Assembly (NCBI GenBank): GCA_028554645.1
Contig: JAQOOI010000064.1
Span: forward strand, 806,001-870,000
Direction of reading: 5' to 3'
From: Omphalotus guepiniiformis
Lineage: Eukaryota; Basidiomycota; Agaricomycetes; Agaricales; Omphalotaceae
Length of the DNA stretch: 64,000 nt
Of this stretch, positions 42,574 to 55,785 are shown one piece after another. Every line of letters begins with the position of its first letter. The stretch's first letter is position 1. Both the position numbers and the translations under genes were made by a program. Under the pieces are notes generated by a model. It was not told the origin of the DNA, did not search any database, and was given only the letters and a program-made list of their open reading frames with translations.

Positions 42574-45500
42574 ATGCGGTTTTCTACCGCTCTCGCCGTT
42601 CTTCCCCTTCTCCTCACCTCTTTCGTTGCTGCCTCGCCTTATAGAGATGATCTGAAGGACTACAACCTCAACGTTAACCAGGATGCGACTGACCCTACTC
42701 AATACACCACTACTCGTGCCAACACGACTTATACGCCATCGCCGGACAATTGGCGTTCTCTACCGGTTTACACTATACTTCTCGACAAGTTTGCCGACGG
42801 TGACCCTTCTAATAATGATTACTTCGGTACGATGTACGAAAACGATTGGCGCGAGACTCAGCTTCGTTTTGGTGGTGACCTCAAGGGTCTCACCTCTCGT
42901 CTTGACTACCTCAAGGGCATGGGGATAAAAGTCATCTTCGTTTCTGGGACTCCCTTTTTGAACATGTTGTGGCAAGCCGACAGTAAGGCTAGTCGCTTAG
43001 TACCAAGTATGTGTTACTTATGTGCGTCATCTAGGTTATTCTCCCCTCGATTTTACCGTCTTGGATCCTCATTGGGGCACTTGGGACGATTGGGTCAACG
43101 CTATTGACGAGATTCATGCAAGGGGCATGTACTTCATGGCTGATTTTACGGTCGGAACAATGGGCGATCTTGTCGGCTTTGACGGGCAAGTTTACCTACT
43201 TGTGCGAATTAGGTCTTGAACTGATCCTTTGAGGCAGATTCCTCAATACCACTGCTCCTTTCGATCTCAACGAATACGACGGTATATGGAAGCACCCTCG
43301 CTATATGCCATGGAACTTCACTGAATACAAAGACTTCAACGTAAGCCTTTTGCTTCCTCATTGTCTTTGAAGGGGGCTAAGCTTGACATAGATTGTCAAT
43401 ACTCGTAACACATCTTGTGAGATGCCCAAGTTTTGGCTTGACGATGGTACAATTGTCACTGTCGAAACTAATGGCTGTCTTGAGTCCGATTTTGATCAGT
43501 ATGGTGATATGGAGGCTTTCGGTGTACATCCTGATTGGCAGCGTCAGCTTTCCAAGTTTGCCTCCGTCCAGGATCGTCTACGAGAATGGAAACCGTCTGT
43601 GATGGCCAAGCTCACGACCTTTTCATGCATGGCCATTACTGCGCTCGATATTGATGCTATTCGTATCGACAAAGCCACTCAGGTTACTGTTGACGCACTT
43701 TCGCAGTGGGCCTCAACCACACGAGAGTGTGCCGCTAAGCTCGGGAAGAATAACTTCTTCATACCTGGTGAGGTCACTGGTGGTGATACATTTGGAGCGC
43801 TTTACATGTAGGCATATGTGCTTTTTTCTTCTCGTTGCGTATCTCATCACCAATCATGCTCATCAGTGGCCGAGGCCGAACTCCAACTATGCTTCCGCCT
43901 GGTTTCCTCGCTGCAGCCAATGTGACATCTTCAATGTCCCAGTACTTCCTTCGCGATGCTCCTCTCAACGCACTCGACGGTGTTGCGTTCCACTACTCCA
44001 TTTATCGCTCCCTCACACGTTTCCTCGGCATGGATGGAAACCTTCAGGTTGCATATGATGTTGATGTCAATTTCATCACCGCTTGGAATCAGCTATTTGT
44101 AGCCAATGATTTCGTCAATTCTCAAAGCGGCCTTGTGGATCCAAGGCATATGTATGGCACCAGTAATTTCGATGTGTTTCGATGGCCCAGTCTAGAGAAT
44201 GGTTCTCAGAGAAGTGCGCTAGCGACGTTCATTACGTCGTTGGTTATGCCTGGTATGGTTTTAGTGAGTAGTGTTGCTCTGTTATCTAAGTCGATGTGCT
44301 GATGTACTCGGCACTGCAACTGCAGTACTTCTATGGAGAGGAGCAGAACATTTATCTCTACGACACTGGTGCAAACAATTATCTCTACGGGTAAGTGTGT
44401 CAACCACGAAATTGAAGACTTTGACTAAATAAGTCACTAGCCGTCAAGCCATGCCCAGCAACCAAGCATGGAAGCGCCACGGTTGTTACAAACTTGGCTC
44501 GACTCAATACTTCAATATGCCGCTTGACAAAGGCGCGCTTGGTTGCTACGATGACTGGAATGCCTTAGATCATTTTGATCCCACGATGGACTCTCGCCGT
44601 CTCTTCGCTCAGTTCAATCATCTCCGAACGGTGTATGGTTCCCTTCAAGACGGTTTCAACCTGGTCCAGCGAGGGAATTGGACGTATTATATCCAGCGTC
44701 CTGGGTCGAATGACACTGCAACGGAGATGGGTTTATGGTCCATCTCCCGTTCTGGAATCGACAATGTACAGAAACTCAATGGCACGTACAACGACCAAGT
44801 GTGGATGCTGTACACGAACGAGAACACTACCCAAACCTGGTCGTATGACTGCAAACAATCGCTTTGGATCTCATCTCCCTTCCAATCTGGGACGACGGTC
44901 AGGAACTTGTTCGCACCATATGAGACATATACCCTTGAGGATTCGCTGTCTGCTTACTACAATGACAGTAAAGCGCCTTGGTTCGGTTGTTTGAACACAC
45001 TTACGATGGCGCCGTACGGGTTCAAGGCGCTCGTCCCCGTTGATCAGTGGACCGCTCCTCCTCCTGCACTGACAAGCTTTACTCCTGGTCATGATGCTCG
45101 GATCCCTGTCCATGATGGCGATACAAATGCCACAACTGTCGACATTTCGCTCGAGTTTAACACCGAGATGGATTGCAACAGTGTCACGAACAGCATTTCA
45201 CTAAACATGTCCAGCTCAGGGCACGGGTCGGAGCCTTCTATCACCAATGTTAATTGTGGCGCTTTGACAAATTCTGCTACTGGAAACATCCAAGGAGTGT
45301 CGCAGACTCAGTGGGTCTGGAATGCAACTTTGACCAATTTTCCGGATGGCGTGCTGACAATCACGTTGAATAACCCATCCACTTCGCAAGGCAATACTTC
45401 CACAGGGGTAAGTTGATCTTTGAAATCTTTCGGGCATACCTCGCTGAAAAAAAATCCTCCAGGTCACGGATAATCTTTTGCTGAGGAAAGGTACCTCTGG

Positions 45501-48500
45501 CAATGTTATGGTGTTTCCGGAACATGATTACAATAGCTCTGCCCTCGCTTATACGGATAACCATTTCGTATTCACGCATAGTGCGTATGGCGCAGATATG
45601 TTCCGTTATTCGTGGAATTTCGGTCAGAACTGGACCAACTGGACCAATTGGGAGGACACGACTATAATTGACACCTCTCTATTCGAGGGTACGGATCAAT
45701 TTTGGGATGCCAGTCACATCATGGTTCAATGTAAGTCAGCTTGTTCGAACACTACAAAGCCATCTTACATCTATTTATCTTAGACTGGAGCCAAGCCTCA
45801 CTTTCCTCCACCTATATTGTACATGCTGATCACGGCTATTCTGGACATAGTCGACGAGTACCCCAATTCCTAGCTCGTGGTCCCTTTAACCAATGGGGTT
45901 TCGACAAAGGACTACCAAACCAAATGACTCAGAATTCGAAAGGACTATGGGAGCTTGAAATCATGGCTTCATGGCCAACCTATGTTCAGCTGAACGTGTG
46001 GGGCTTTGATGATTACTATTACGGTGATACTGATGGTGATGGCGTTCTCGACCGTCTTCCTCCCAATACTGCGGCACCGAACTACCTCAATATGTCGGCC
46101 CCTCCTTCCCCTCATCTCGCATGGTCACTTCTCGTTGACGACTCTACCATGACATGGTCGTTGCAGCCTCGGGGGCAATCTTCGGTCGGTGCCATCATGT
46201 ATGCACTCCTGCTTTCCATTCCGCTCATCACCGGTACTCTCGCTGTACTTATCTTCATGTGGTCTTTCTATGGCATAAAGCACAACCAGTATGGTGTTAA
46301 AGCTAAGACGCATACCAACTACTTCCCTATAATTGGTGCTTTTGGCAAGTCTAGTTCGGATCTAAAAGACAAGGAACCTGTTTCAGAGAAGCTGTTTGGC
46401 CATAAACATAACCAGGAGATCATTGGCTGGCCCGAGGACAAGAACAAGCGTCGGAAGGTTCTCATTTCTACTCTGGAGTACGAGATCATCGACTGGAAGT
46501 TAAAGGTCAAGATTGGTGGACTTGGTGTTATGTCGAGTTTGATGGGGAAAGCGATGACGGACGTCGATCTCATATGGGTCATTCCCAAAGTCAAGGACCT
46601 CGAGTATCCTGCTGGTGATCCTGCTGAACCTATTGAGGTCATAATCTTTGGTGAACCGTATCTCATCGAGGTCGAGACGCACGTCTTGGACAATATCACT
46701 TATGTCATTCTTGACAGTCCTGTCTTCCGCGCTCAGACCAAAGCCGACCCATACCCAGCTCGCATGGACGACCTGAGTTCCGCTATCTTCTACTCCACTT
46801 GGAATCAAGCTATCGCTGCCACTATCCGCCGCTTCCCCACAATTGACATCTATCACATCAATGATTACCATGGTGCTCTCGCTCCTATCTACTTGCTACC
46901 TAAAGTCATCCCTGTTTGTCTCTCCTTGCATAATGCCGAATTCCAGGGTCTTTGGCCTCTACGTACCAAGGAAGAAATGAAGGAAGTCTGCTCAGCTTTC
47001 AATATCAGCAAGGAGCACTGTACGAAATATGTTCAATTCGGAAATACGTTTAATCTGCTGCACGCTGCTGCTTCCTTCATCAGTGTCCACCAGAAGAGTA
47101 TTGGTGTTGCTGGTGTGTCCGATAAGTATGGCAAACGTAGTTGGGCTCGTTACCCAGCTCTTTGGACTCTGAAACATGTTGATTCGTTGCCCAATCCCGA
47201 TCCTACCGATATCGCCGCTCTTGATGAAAATCCGATGGAAGCTCGGGATGTTCAGATTGACCAAGCTGCTGAAGCTGCTCGTCCAGAACTTAAGCGACAA
47301 GCACAAGAGTGGGCTGGCATTAAACAGGATCCCGAGTCGGATTTGTTCGTTTTTGTTGGTCGATGGTCTAAGCAAAAAGGAGTGGACCTTATTGCCGATG
47401 TAATGCCATCCTTGTAAGTGTTCTACTCGAACTAAGACGTCGATCTTTGCTAATCATCCGCCTTTCTTAGACTGGAGAAGCGACCCTCTATTCAACTTAT
47501 TACTGTTGGTCCGGTCATTGATTTGTACGGGCGTTTCGCTGCCGAGAAGCTTGCTCGTCTTATGGAGCTGTATCCCGATCGCGTTTACTCCAAACCTGAA
47601 TTCACTGCTTTACCCCCTTACCTCTTCAGTGGCGCTGATTTTGCATTGATTCCTTCACGGGATGAACCTTTCGGTCTAGTCGCTGTAGAGTTTGGTAGAA
47701 AAGGTGCTCTTGGTGTTGGTAGTCGTCTCGGAGGTCTTGGTTTGATGCCTGGTTGGGTGAGTGGTCGTTTTCGAAACTCGGTTTTTCTTCAAGTCCTTAT
47801 GCTCCTTCACAGTGGTACCCAGTTGAATCCAGCTCAACCGCCCACATGTTGTCGCAACTCACCAAGACAATCAAGATGGCTCTCAAATCCACAGAAGAGG
47901 AGCGTGCCGTTCTTCGTGCTCGTTCTGCAGTCCAACGATTCCCCGTTGTGGAATGGCGTCAACGTACGGAAGATTTCCATAGGCGCAGTATTAATATAAG
48001 CCGAAATCTCGCTGGTGCGGATGCGTGGAGAGAATCTGATTGTGACGGTGCCGGTGTCCGTCCTATGGCAGATACTGATGACTGGGATCCTGTTAATCAG
48101 ACATACCCTTCTCAGCCGGACTGGGATAGTCGAAGTGTGGCAGAAAGCCCGGTAGCTAGCCCTCGCATCAATACGCCTGGTTCCCCTGGACAATGGAGCC
48201 AGGAGACGCTGACACCGAGTGGGGCGACCCCTCGCTTGTTACTTCCCGATGGTTACAGGCAGACTTCCAGCAGTGACGATGGCGACTACTTTTCTAATAA
48301 TAATTCGCGGTTGAGCGCGGATCAGTCTCGAGGGGGCTATGATCACTTCTTGGAAAAGGCCAACCGTACAATTGCTCGTGACCATCGCCATGCTCCAGAC
48401 CCGTTCATTGACGATAATATTGCACCTAACCGTCCATTTGGCTCCCACTCTCGAGTATCATCGGTCGAATCCATCGCTTCCATTGTGGATGAGAAATCCA

Positions 48501-50637
48501 ATTCGCCTCTCAACAAGGCCATTGCTTCGGTAAGTCAGATTCACATCTTCTTGTAAAACACTGACCTTATTGCATCGTAGTTTACGGATGCTGATGGAGG
48601 TGTCGCGGCAGACTTCGTACAAAAACTACAAATGCTCAATGCGAAGAACTCGGAACATGAGCTCTCCATTGAAAAGTACCTCATCAAAAGTGAAGAAGCT
48701 TTCTTCGGAAAAGTGCGGAAGGACAAGTTGTCCAGTGCAGCTAGCATTCGCTCGTCGCAGCGTGACTCCATCTGGGGTACCCCTGCGCCATCTTTATATT
48801 CTCGACCCGACTGTAAGCTTTCAACTGGAGTTTTGTATCTGAATAACACTGACATTTTTCGTTATACCAGCTCCAAACACCCAGGCTTTCTCTTCAGAAT
48901 ATGATGGTCCGCTTCGCAATGAAGGTCCCCCACCTGAAGTTGTTCCGATGACAGGGTTACAGATCGCGCTTGCGCGGGAGATTAAGGGCTGGCCGCTCTA
49001 TACAATAATTATAGCCCTTGGACAGGTTCGTTGAATATTCTTGTGTGGGCAGACTATCGTTGATCGGTATTTCAGATGTTGAGTGCTACGAGCTTCCAGA
49101 TAACTCTTTTGACTGGAAGGAATTGGCAAGACAGTCTCCAGTTGTACGTGCTCGGAGGAGTCTTCCTAGCTGCTTCTGCCGTCTGGTATCCGATGTTCCG
49201 CCTAAAGCCTTCTGTATATGTGCTTTCTGCACCATGGCTTTTCTTTGGAATCGCTTTCTTCCTTATTGGACTACCATCAGTCGCGAGTGCGATACACCCG
49301 GCACATCGTATATTGACTAGCATTGCCACATGGTCATATGCAGTTGCATCTGCAGCTGCCTTCCTGTTCTTCGGTCTCAATTTCGGCGAAGAAGCGGTAA
49401 GTTCATATCCCAGTCATATGAGCTACCCTGATCTCGTTTTAGGGTGCTGCTACCGAGGTTTGGACGTTACGAGCCTGCATCGTGCAAGGATCTCAACAAG
49501 TTTGGGTCGCTGCGCTCTGGTATTGGGGTAATTCTTTGAATGGTCAAACAGATGACTACATTCCTCCATGGTGGATTTGTTTGATTGTGTGGCCCTTGGC
49601 TTTGATGAGTTTCCTGTTCGCTTATCTCATGCTCTACGGCCTTCCAGGTAAGGTTCTTGAGGCTTTGTGTGGATCTTGGAATTCAACGATCTTTTTATAG
49701 AATATTACCGTCAGACACCTCCCAAAGTCCCATCCTTCTTGAAGACACTGTTCCGTAGGAAGCTCGTACTTTGGTTCCTCGCATCTGAAATTCTTCGCGA
49801 TTACTGGCTGAGTGGTGTAAGTTCCTTCACTTGTACGTTGTGGTGGTTCACAGGTGACAACTGTCGCTCTTCTAGCCTTATGGACGTAACTGGAGCTTCC
49901 TCTGGAGTGTCGATATTCCCAAATGGCAAATTCTGTTGCTCATGCTGGCATTCTTCGTCGGTGTCTGGGCAGCCATGCTGGCTGTGTTAACGCATTTCAG
50001 TAAAACGCACACTTGGCTTCTTCCCGTGTTTGCGGTCGGACTTGGCGCCCCTAGATGGTGTCAGGTAAGTGCTTTGCGTGCACGATCAAATTGGAGAGAC
50101 TCATATACCTGTTGATGCTCCATAGATGTTATGGGGAACGTCGTCTTTGGCGCTGTATATTCCTTGGGCAGGCAACGGTGGACCCTATTTAGGTTTATGC
50201 TTGTGGCTCTGGCTGGGTGTGCTTGATGCTGTTCAGGGTGTTGGACTCGGCATGATTCTCTTGCAAACTCTGTCTCGACTCCATGTCTGCGCCACGCTGG
50301 CGTTTTCTCAGATCATCGGATCCATTTGTGTAATGGTCGCACGAGCGACAGCGCCAAATGCCATTGGGCCTGGTACTGTGTTCCCTGACGCTGGCAAGTG
50401 GGACTTCTCAGATGGATTAAAAGGTCAATTCTCTATCTGAATGGTGATGTTTTGCGTGACTTATGCAGGTTCTTCAGGGAGTCCAATGGCACAGCCAATG
50501 TTCTGGATTGCTATGATCTGCCAATTGATTGTTGTCATCGGATACTTCTGGTTCTACCGAAAGGAGCAGCTTTGTACGTTTACCTGACAGTTTACTGACA
50601 CAGCGTCTGACATTTCGCCTCTACAGCTCGACCGTAG
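42574..50637 (+). CDS. AGS1: Cell-wall alpha-1,3-glucan synthase
   Basis: Giant plasma-membrane enzyme that makes cell-wall alpha-1,3-glucan. ATG 42574 begins a clear signal peptide ([20 protein letters not shown]); an in-frame ATG at 42466 would bury it. Domain order is: extracellular alpha-amylase-like domain ([50 protein letters not shown]), a membrane helix near 46190-46265, then a cytosolic GT5 glycogen/starch-synthase-like domain with [47 protein letters not shown] and [17 protein letters not shown] holding the E-x7-E. The C-terminal part has about ten helices and ends FYRKEQLSRP. Many short introns occur; I estimate about 2350 residues, normal for Ags/Mok proteins. It is convergent with the coiled-coil gene. 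Confidence 0.93.
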
Positions 50638-50856
50638 ACATGATGTGTTTTCTCACTCTCTTGGGCTGTGGATATTTGATAGTGAAATTTGTTGGTTTGT
50701 GCAATTGGATAATTTAAGGACTTGTTTGATTAGATAGTTGTAATGGACACTAACGCTCTTTCTCGTAGACGACCCACTATCGTTGAATAATTGTTTTGAA
50801 TAATACAGTAATGCATATATCTTGTTATTGTGTTAGGTAATACTTGCCAGTCAGCG

Positions 50857-52169
50857 TCATGACGATGAGCCAGTCGGAGGATGCTTCACGGTCTCGGTGA
50901 CAACTTTGACCATCTTAAGAGTAAGCTCCAATTTGGACCAAAGTGTATCGTAGAGTTCCTGATCTTGTTGATGAAGCTTGCTTTGGATACCATCACGGAA
51001 CTGGTCGATCTGGGATTGAATGGTGTTCTGAACGAGGACAGTGAGGGGTTGTTCAATGAAGGGCAACACGTGTTCAAGTTCAAAGGGAGAAGCAGGTGGG
51101 GACGGGGGTCGTTCGAGATGGGCAGAAAGCGCGGCGGACAATGCGGCAATTTCCCGACTATCCTTATCGCGTCTTTCTTCTGCGTCATTGATACGTTTCT
51201 GAATCTGAATAGAGAGTATTGAATTGCAGCTTAGGAAAAGAGGAAGGGGGGCTCACAGTGACAATCTCTTTATCCAATTGCTCGTGCTGAGCCATCAGTA
51301 CACTGATCTGTTTCTCATCCTCGTCAGTTTGGAGAATGAGCTTTGCCATCTCTTCAGCGAGCACCGCCAATTGTATATGTAGATTGTCTACATCTCCCTC
51401 GATCTGGTTTAACCTTGACGAAGGTTCGCTGGAAATAGCAGACTGCTCTTCGTCGCGTGCATCGAGGAGACCTTGAACGGTATCTTTGATGTCATTTAAC
51501 TGTGCGGAGAGATCTCCCTGGAGGGTGGAAACTTGAGACTCGAGATTGGAGAGTGTGCGCTGCATGGCGTCGATTTCTTCCTGAGGAAAGGAAAGAGGTG
51601 GTGGTGGGACATCGTGAGCGATGCCAACATCATCCACGCGACGTCGCTTGAGTGAAGAGGGGCGCTGGTCATTGTCATTCTCTGTGTTACTCGTGTGAGA
51701 CAGCTCCTTGATCAACCTCTCCATCTCTTCCACCCTGGAGTTGAGCTCGCTGGAGAGCTTTAGAACGTCTTTCATCTGAGCTTCCTTCTTCTCATCAAGC
51801 TGGGACTGCGGACCTGCTGGCCAACTGTCTGACTCTCCGAGCCGGTGGTAGAGGTCCTCACGCTTGGCTTTGGCGCTGTCGCGCTCACGTACAAGATTGT
51901 CATACTTAGTATTTATGGCTGAATCTGGGGGAAGATGGGAATGGATAGACTCGAAGTAAGAAACTTTTTCTTTGAGTTTGTCGTATTCATCGTTGGTTCT
52001 GTGCAGTTCTACGAGGAGACTAGGTGACTGGATGAGTCAAAGAGGAAACAACGGGTGCAAGCACGAACTCTATTCTATGCTGCCATTTTTTATCGGGTTC
52101 TTCTTGTATAAATAGTGGAGCAGAGAATGGCTTTGGAGGAGGTGGTGGAGGAGGAGGTGGAGGTAGCAT
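50857..52169 (-). CDS. Uncharacterised coiled-coil protein with a polyproline start
   Basis: I do not recognise the family. The start at 52169 is ATG followed by Leu and nine consecutive prolines, then KPFSAPLFIQEEPDKKW. After an intron (donor TTC|gtgctt) it reads SPSLLVELHRTNDEYDKLK, and heptad-rich helices continue through VEEMERLIKELSHTS, a KRRRVDD nuclear-localisation-like cluster (about 51630) and ALLDARDEEQ-type text. The last exon has a PPSPPASPFELEHVLPFIEQ segment and ends in Ser at 50857. Length is about 400 residues. Only 63 bp lie between its start and the stop of the Nur1 gene upstream on the same strand, so its promoter must lie in or near the Nur1 3' end. Confidence 0.65.
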
Positions 52170-52232
52170 TGGATAATATTACCTTCCTTATTTGGTACGC
52201 TATGTCAATCACGATTCACATGTATTACGTTA

Positions 52233-53522
52233 TCACTCCCAAACATTGACAAGCTCTGACTCATGCGTCATTACTGCTACATCGCGTCGGACTGGGTTGA
52301 TTCGAGGATATACAAACTACAAATTCCGTCAGTCCTCGTTCGTGGAAGTTAGCAAAACATACGCACCCCTTCATTGTATTCGTTCATTACCTCCGCTGCA
52401 AGGATATCTTTGTCTTTCACGAGCAGCGTGTAAGACATCATTATCACATTCAGCTGCATCCCCACTATTCCCATGATCACCAGCATAATAATCCAGTTTG
52501 AAGAATTCGTCGTCATCCAAAGCAGCGCGTGCGCAGGAGAATAAATGTTGAATATTGTCATTTCTAGTTCACCCGGCGTCCATACTTCCAACTGCTGCAC
52601 CCGTGCAGCTTTTCGAGCAGGTGCTTTTGCTGCCCAAGGTTCCATACCTAGAAGAAACCGCCAGAACGCAACAAATGTCCTCCAGCTTCCTGACCGTATC
52701 CGTGCTGCCAGTGATGGCGGTTCTAGCTTTTCAAAGTCCAAGTCATCCGCAACAAATCTTGCGTTCGGAGACGAGACTGGATCTACACGCCGATGCAGCC
52801 GATACAGCTTAATTCGGGTAAACGCGTAGACTGCGTTCATCGCTGACACACCGATCAGAATAACAGTCATTAGTATTGTCTGCACCAAACGTGAGCACTC
52901 TGCATACACAAGTAGAGTAGTAGTCACGCACCCAGTCAAACCACGGGCGACCTTCACTCTCCCTCAGCATGTCGTTCCATTCCAGGTCATTTCCTTTCAC
53001 GTTCCTCGATTGGCTCACTCGCACACAGAGATTCAAGAAATGCAGGAATCCTCCTAGCACACATGCAGAAGTCTTGGGTGTTGGTAGTGGCACATTGTTT
53101 GGAAATAGTGCAATCTCAAATGCGATTCGAGACGGTATCGACGTAACTCTAGGAATTGTCTATAAGTCGGAAATCGCAAATCTCAGTGAATACATGACCC
53201 ACTTTTCAATGATTCCCTTCTTTCGGACGATTGCTTTTCGCACAGGCGTACTAGTCGAGCTTGACGGTATTCCACTATTTCTACCTCCACGCGTTCTGTT
53301 CTGTCCGGGTGTCGCGTAAGGAGGTGGCCGTCTGGACCTTGCTGCTTCCCAGTCAAATGGAATGGACGACGATATCGACGGTGTGCTTGCTGGAGATTGG
53401 TGTATGCCAATTGAAGCACGAGGCCTTGTCCGCGGTGTCACAGGCAACTCTGACGAGTTACTTGACATTGAGCTCCGAGGCGAAGCTGCAGCATTGTTCT
53501 GAGCGAGTCTCCGAAGCGCCAT
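52233..53522 (-). CDS. NUR1: Nur1/Mug154-like nuclear rim protein
   Basis: Inner-nuclear-membrane protein; in yeasts Nur1 works with Lem2/Heh1 in rDNA tethering and heterochromatin silencing. ATG 53522 opens a Ser/Arg-rich disordered N-terminus (MALRRLAQNNAAASPRSS). Then KKGIIEKWVMYSLRF leads into the membrane part, and an exon with VPLPTPKTSACVLGGFLHFL precedes a helix TILMTVILIGVSAMNAVYAF. The most conserved part is IYSPAHALLWMTTNSSNW, IIMLVIMGIVGMQLNVIMMS, then LLVKDKDILAAEVMNEYNEG, and, after a last intron, FVYPRINPVRRDVAVMTHES, which is the family signature. The stop is at 52233. Four introns or so are inferred. Confidence 0.8.
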
Positions 53523-53931
53523 TGAGCATAAAGAGAACGGACGGACTGCAGCACGCACCCTGGCAGTGGCACAGTGATAGTGCACGCACAAATTGAAAAT
53601 AGGAAATCTGATGGTCATGTGACATTACACGTGATGCGCCACGTGTATGTTGAACAATGAAAAATGGCAAGTTTATAAAAAATACAAGTCCAAACTCTGC
53701 CCTCCTTGTTCTGCTTCTTCCATCTCTTCTACTGCGTTACCTCGTTTAAAAATTTTGAAATCTCCTTACCCCCCGAAAATTGACGATCCTGCCTCCCTCA
53801 ACTCGTAAATCCTTCACCACGTCTATCCTACGTCCTCAGACAGCTACATCCTTGTCGCCCAGTTCGTCAATTAGGTGAATGGTATCGCGTCTCTTTTTCT
53901 GCTTCATATTCTTATCCACGTCAGCGTCAGG
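53523..53931. promoter_or_regulatory. Divergent promoter with two CACGTG boxes and a TATA box
   Basis: About 410 bp between the NUR1 start and the start of the plus-strand membrane protein. Two perfect CACGTG palindromes (53628-53633 and 53640-53645) lie 12 bp apart, roughly one helical turn, and a TATAAAA stands at 53674-53680, followed by pyrimidine-rich leader toward 53932. Orientation and position suggest the TATA box serves the plus-strand gene; binding factors are unknown. Confidence 0.45.
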
Positions 53932-55296
53932 ATGGCTCAACCTTCTTCTTCTCATCATGGCGAGCGTCACCACCGCAGTGAACGCTCGTCTCACCATCAT
54001 CATCGAACAATTTCCTCAACCACCCTGCTCCTTGTCCTGTCCCTGGTCCTCGCTGTTTTTGCTGTCATGAACTCACTTCCGTCCAATATCCTAAACTCTA
54101 ACAACAACCCTGCTGACCCAACCACGTCAGGTGTTTGGAACTATCTCACTCCCAAACGCACTCAGGCCCTCATCGCTCGTGAGAGTGCCGTCGCCGTACG
54201 TGAGGCAGAGGTTGCTCGTCGTGAAGCCGAGCTTCTCGCAGGCGCCCCAGGAGGCGTCATTCCTTCTCCCTCTCCCATTTTATGCCCCGCATGTGTCGCT
54301 ACAACCACCGTTGAGACTGTCACTGCTCCTGTGCAAACTGTCATCAAGGAAATCGTAAAAGAGGACTCCTTGACACCACCTGGTTGGTCGAGTCCCCGGA
54401 TCGATGATATCTTGGACCGCGAACTTAAGGTTGCGGAAAGAGAGCGGGAGATTAGCAAACGAGAGGAAAGCATCAACCGGAGAGAACATGATGCTTCTCG
54501 TCGCGAGAGTTGGATCATGGAGCAACTAATGTAAGGTTAATCTTACTGCTTGTAGTGCAACGACTGAGTTCTTTTCAGTGCTCTTGGGAACGACCAACCA
54601 GCATTCGAGGAAGAATACGTCTATGAGCCAGCGGGATCAAAGCGTAAACCCAAGGTACCGCCGCCCTCCCCGCGCCGTTCCGAGCTTTGAGACGAGGGAG
54701 GTTTCATTCGAGCGTTTTCTTGCTTCATGTATAGTCCGTATGAATCCCATCCGTGCCCCTCCCTCCTTCGTCCGGGCCTGGGGGACCTACGGTCTTTTTG
54801 TTTTGTCCCCCTCGTCCTTTCTCTTCCTGATGGCCAGTCAAAGAGTGCACATTGATCGATCGATCGGTCTATCTTATTTACAGTCAACATACGCGTCGCG
54901 TCTTCACACGTGATGAGTCTTATTTGCCTTTTTCTCTTGACTGGTCATCAAGTTCCTGCTCGCCCGCCTCCCCGTTTCTTGTTCCTGTTCGTACGAGAGG
55001 ATACTGATTTGTTTTCTTTCCAGTATCAAGAACTTCCTCCTTTGGTTGTCTCTGAAACACAATACGAAACTGAGACCAAGACTGTCACGCAAACTGTTCA
55101 TGTTCCTTCGCCCACAGGCACTCGTTTGGTTGCCTTCCCTACACCTGAGGCAGTCGAGTCGCCTTCTACAACCTCCATTCCTCGCACGACTGCAATTGAA
55201 ATCATTAGCGAGGAAGTTGAGGATGATCCCGCAGTTACTATGGTTAGGCCTCGGGCCACGCGCAGGCCGCCTACTAGATGGTTTGGCGGTTGGTAA
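53932..55296 (+). CDS. Single-pass membrane protein with coiled coil, uncharacterised
   Basis: Not a family I recognise. The start at 53932 gives a His/Ser/Arg-rich N-terminus (MAQPSSSHHGERHHRSERSS), then one helix TTLLLVLSLVLAVFAVMNSL, consistent with a signal-anchor. The lumenal or cytosolic part has repeated RE-rich heptads (VREAEVARREAELL and REREISKREESINRREHDAS) and Thr/Val-rich pieces (TTTVETVTAPVQTV, ETKTVTQTVHVPSP). Exon 2 (about 54580-54654) encodes DQPAFEEEYVYEPAGSKRK; the last exon starts at 55024 and ends TRWFGGW. The intron 54655-55023 is 369 nt, about six times longer than the others here. Reading into it meets a stop after VPPPSPRRSEL, so retention would give a shorter C-terminus. 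Confidence 0.65.
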
Positions 55297-55785
55297 ATGA
55301 CTCTTCTTGAATTTGTGTTACGTTACTGTGTTTTCCCTTTTTTCTTCTTGCTTGCTTATTTTTCTATCTACAATTTTTTATACGCTCGGATTTACCTTGA
55401 CCATGAACCTCCTTCATCTCGCGCGGTACCTCACATCATCCTTATATTCGGGACTATTCCTCTGCTTCATGCACCAGTTTATCGACGGGTTCGCAAACCG
55501 ACGTTTTTGACTCTTAATCAGTTTTTTTACGACTTACGATACTTTACGGGTACAAAAACCTTTGGTTCTGATGACTGGTTTACGACTGCTTTCTTGCTTC
55601 AGATGCAAGTAGTGTAGATTATGGTTAGAGTTATCATATGTAACTGTCTTTTCTTGCTCTTTTGGTTCGGGTGTGAGCGCTAAGTAAGTGCGGCATCAGG
55701 TGTGAACATTTAAGAACTCATTCCTGAACGTGTTCAGCGTTCAACGGTTAAGCTTTTAAGGCTGGGACTGCTGGCCGAGAGAGGA
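55297..55785. other. T-rich 3' region and MSF1 promoter
   Basis: About 490 bp between two plus-strand genes. The first half is strongly T-rich, like 3' untranslated sequence; a 106-codon hydrophobic frame (55297-55617) starts directly after the upstream stop and is not credible as a gene. Nothing else seen. Confidence 0.4.

Noticed and set aside
55297..55617. 106-codon hydrophobic frame just after the membrane-protein stop
   Set aside because: Starts at the stop codon of the previous gene in T-rich sequence; apparent hydrophobicity comes from TTT/TTC runs.
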